A DNA stretch of 64,000 nucleotides, taken from NCBI RefSeq assembly GCF_030269645.1, contig NZ_BSTR01000043.1:1-64000 (forward strand). The letters are read 5' to 3'. Below are positions 63,752-64,000 of this stretch, one piece after another. This DNA is from Actinokineospora sp. NBRC 105648 (GTDB lineage: Bacteria; Actinomycetota; Actinomycetes; Mycobacteriales; Pseudonocardiaceae). The translations under genes were made by a program, and so were the position numbers. The notes beneath the pieces are model-generated. The model was not told where the DNA came from. It was given only the letters and a program-made list of their open reading frames with translations, and did not search any database. How positions within the stretch are numbered: position 1 is the stretch's first letter; each line of letters starts with the position of its first letter.

Positions 63752-64000
63752 TCAGAACACGCCGGGCAGGACCTCCTCCCGCGCTTGCGAGTAGCTGTCC
63801 TCGTGCTCGTCCAGGTAGGCCTGCCACGCCTGGGCGTCCCAGATCTCCAACCTGGTGATCGCCCCGATGACCACGCAGTCCTTGGTCAGCCCCGCGTACT
63901 TGCGCAGCTCCGGTGCGACCGCGATCCGCCCCTGCCCATCCGGCCGCTGCTCGTCCGTTCCGGCGAACAGGTACCGCTGGTAGGCGCGGACCGCCTCGTT
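63752..64000 (-). CDS. mraZ: Transcription regulator MraZ, C-terminal part (cut by window edge)
   Basis: The last 82 codons of a MraZ protein are visible. RAYQRYLFAGTDEQRPDGQGRIAVAPELRKYAGL is the second SpoVT/AbrB-like half (DGQGRI and the Gly-rich turn), followed by CVVIGAITRLEIWDAQAWQAYL and an acidic tail ending DSYSQAREEVLPGVF. About 60 N-terminal residues lie outside the window. MraZ binds repeats in the dcw promoter and opens the cluster. Confidence 0.93.
   Translation of the reverse strand, partial: NEAVRAYQRYLFAGTDEQRPDGQGRIAVAPELRKYAGLTKDCVVIGAITRLEIWDAQAWQAYLDEHEDSYSQAREEVLPGVF

Overview
The window is chromosomal DNA of a high-GC actinomycete. Gene content points to Pseudonocardiales (a Saccharothrix, Lentzea, Actinokineospora or Amycolatopsis relative). 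The evidence is a wag31-sepF-ftsZ-mur-ftsI-rsmH-mraZ division cluster, a mycobacterial-style bioB-bsaP-DUF2567 operon, a translational ileS T-box, a SAM-IV-type riboswitch and several apparently leaderless genes. The family assignment is inference; no rRNA or tRNA gene is present.

Layout. 1-4.2 kb: a regulator/flavoprotein pair and a cytochrome P450 divergent from a TetR gene. 4.9-9.8 kb: the NAD de novo operon nadA-nadB-nadC, divergent from its likely repressor nrtR, then a stand-alone LON-domain protein. 10.3-15.9 kb: biotin genes (bioB-bsaP-DUF2567, bioD, bioA) with a small glutaredoxin; bioF is not here. 16.1-17.3 kb: a short island of unrecognised genes. 17.3-19.9 kb: two tandem paralogous P450s. 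20-23.5 kb: dnaE. 23.6-31.3 kb: a uridine-kinase-like protein, a Pro-rich protein, rluD-lspA, a class V aminotransferase behind a SAM-IV riboswitch, a K+/H+ antiporter, and a DUF167 gene with a TetR regulator. 31.5-34.8 kb: a GT-C-like membrane protein, a DUF4397 protein and a class F-type sortase. 34.8-36.5 kb: a penicillin-binding protein. 36.6-39.9 kb: ileS with its T-box. 39.9-42.5 kb: a ceramidase-like protein, an MFS transporter and a membrane protein with a Cys-rich tail. 42.6-64 kb: the division and cell-wall (dcw) cluster, all on the minus strand, from wag31 back to a truncated mraZ. Most mur/fts genes there overlap by 4 nt (ATGA, GTGA or TTGA), so they are probably translated together.

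The most unusual signal is a family of 139-142 nt hairpin elements (six copies). Each has 31-nt outer arms, a second inner stem, a conserved loop and a conserved one-sided bulge. The arms differ between copies but stay complementary, which suggests selection on the folded structure. The elements occur in all four convergent gene gaps of the window and nowhere else. The two remaining convergent pairs have overlapping 3' ends and no gap. Two of the four gaps carry an almost identical ~480 bp compound made of two elements in inverted orientation. I know no name for this family. A role as a bidirectional 3'-end or terminator element, or as a non-autonomous mobile element tolerated only at 3' ends, is inference.
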